Source: Caribbeanibacter sp964518305 (GTDB lineage: Bacteria > Gemmatimonadota > Gemmatimonadetes > Palauibacterales > Palauibacteraceae). Taken from it: a DNA stretch of 54,620 nucleotides. Location: the NCBI GenBank assembly GCA_964518305.1, contig CAZFDK010000013.1:1-54620 (forward strand), in the 5' to 3' direction. The position numbers and the translations under genes were made by a program. Below, one piece after another: positions 54,334-54,620 of this stretch (positions are counted from its first letter, which is position 1; every line of letters starts with the position of its first letter). The notes under the pieces are model-generated. The model searched no databases. It saw only the letters and a program-made list of their open reading frames with translations, and was not told the origin of the DNA.

Positions 54334-54612
54334 TCAGAAGGAGACGTGGTCGACCTCGCCCAGCATCGGCGGATCGCGGTCGGCGTAGCCCTTGCGTCCG
54401 ATTGCGTCCTCGCAGACGGCGCTGTACAGGGTGAGACGCGCCTCGTCCGGGCCGGCGAACGACTGCGGGCCACACCGGTTCAGGGCCGTGCGGACAGTCT
54501 CGCCCCCGTTCTGGAGCGAAAGCTCCGTGCCTCCGTAGGCCTCACAGATGTCGTCGGTCGTCATCGGATAGTCGAATCGATCCAGCTTCCCGGCGAACTC
54601 GTGGAGCTGCAT
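54334..54612 (-). CDS. Small haloarchaeal-type protein (DUF5789/DUF2795-like)
   Basis: 92 residues from ATG 54612, acidic, with FDYPMTTDDICEAYGGTELSL and GRKGYADRDPPMLGE near the C-terminus, ending in DHVSF. I remember this layout (DYP.TTDD..EAYG...L.NG.ETV, and GRKGY.DRDP) from small conserved haloarchaeal proteins of unknown function. Family name is tentative. It supports an archaeal origin for the right end. Confidence 0.6.
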   Translation of the reverse strand: MQLHEFAGKLDRFDYPMTTDDICEAYGGTELSLQNGGETVRTALNRCGPQSFAGPDEARLTLYSAVCEDAIGRKGYADRDPPMLGEVDHVSF

Positions 54613-54620
54613 TACATGTG

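Noticed and set aside
52574..54475. 633-codon minus-strand open frame starting upstream of sir2 and running through comEC
   Set aside because: Only residues from 54271 to about 53813 are Sir2; the rest is comEC read in the wrong frame. It is a by-product of the junction and high GC, not a fusion protein.

Overview
The window is GC-rich bacterial DNA in which nearly every base is coding and many genes overlap by 4 or 8 bp. My best guess at the source is a Gemmatimonadota-like bacterium from a salty habitat. The reasons are the GC content, a large TonB-dependent receptor with an N-terminal carboxypeptidase-regulatory-like domain, the RNase G / long L21 pair, the PhoH-PgpH-YbeY-DUF502 run, and acidic protein tails. 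This is inference from gene content. The last ~0.8 kb (about 53.8-54.6 kb) does not fit that host: it reads as haloarchaeal DNA joined abruptly to a 5'-truncated comEC, most likely an assembly chimera. A 10-N gap at 468-477 inside rplU marks another assembly problem.

Layout. 1-5.3 kb, minus strand: rplU (L21 with an E3-binding-like C-terminal extension), rng, an acyl-CoA dehydrogenase and recQ. 5.5-6.5 kb, plus strand: a membrane-anchored thioredoxin-fold protein followed by two tiny secreted proteins with six cysteines each, an unusual cassette. 6.6-24.9 kb, minus strand, read from right to left: aspS, phoH, pgpH-type HD hydrolase, ybeY, DUF502, mgtE, meaB, B12-dependent acyl-CoA mutase large and small subunits, acyl-CoA carboxylase beta subunit, a split AtuA (two genes), enoyl-CoA hydratase, three small membrane proteins and a secreted DUF1028-TPR protein. 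The mutase carries the Phe/Gln pair of isobutyryl-CoA mutase rather than the Tyr/Arg pair of methylmalonyl-CoA mutase.

25.2-37.3 kb: rlmN (+); panB-panC-panD-yqeK-lytR_C (-); an NFACT/RqcH-family protein (+); trpC-trpF-trpB-trpA (-) joined by 4-bp overlaps; lexA and a small gene (+); trpD (-). trpE and trpG are not in the window.

37.5-47.1 kb, plus strand: an operon of truA, a 60-residue ORF, purB, purC, purS, purQ, purL, purF and adenosine deaminase. It covers most of IMP synthesis plus purine salvage. purS appears to start at ATC. 47.2-50.7 kb: a TonB-dependent receptor with a good promoter and a strong terminator hairpin. 50.9-53.8 kb, minus strand: class I fructose-1,6-bisphosphatase and truncated comEC. 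53.8-54.6 kb: truncated haloarchaeal-type Sir2 with an archaeal TATA box, and a small haloarchaeal-type protein.

No tRNA, rRNA, CRISPR array, insertion sequence or prophage was seen. The best candidates for new biology are the thioredoxin plus twin CX3C microprotein cassette and the apparent non-AUG/GUG/UUG starts. The clearest data-quality finding is the cross-domain junction near 53.82 kb.
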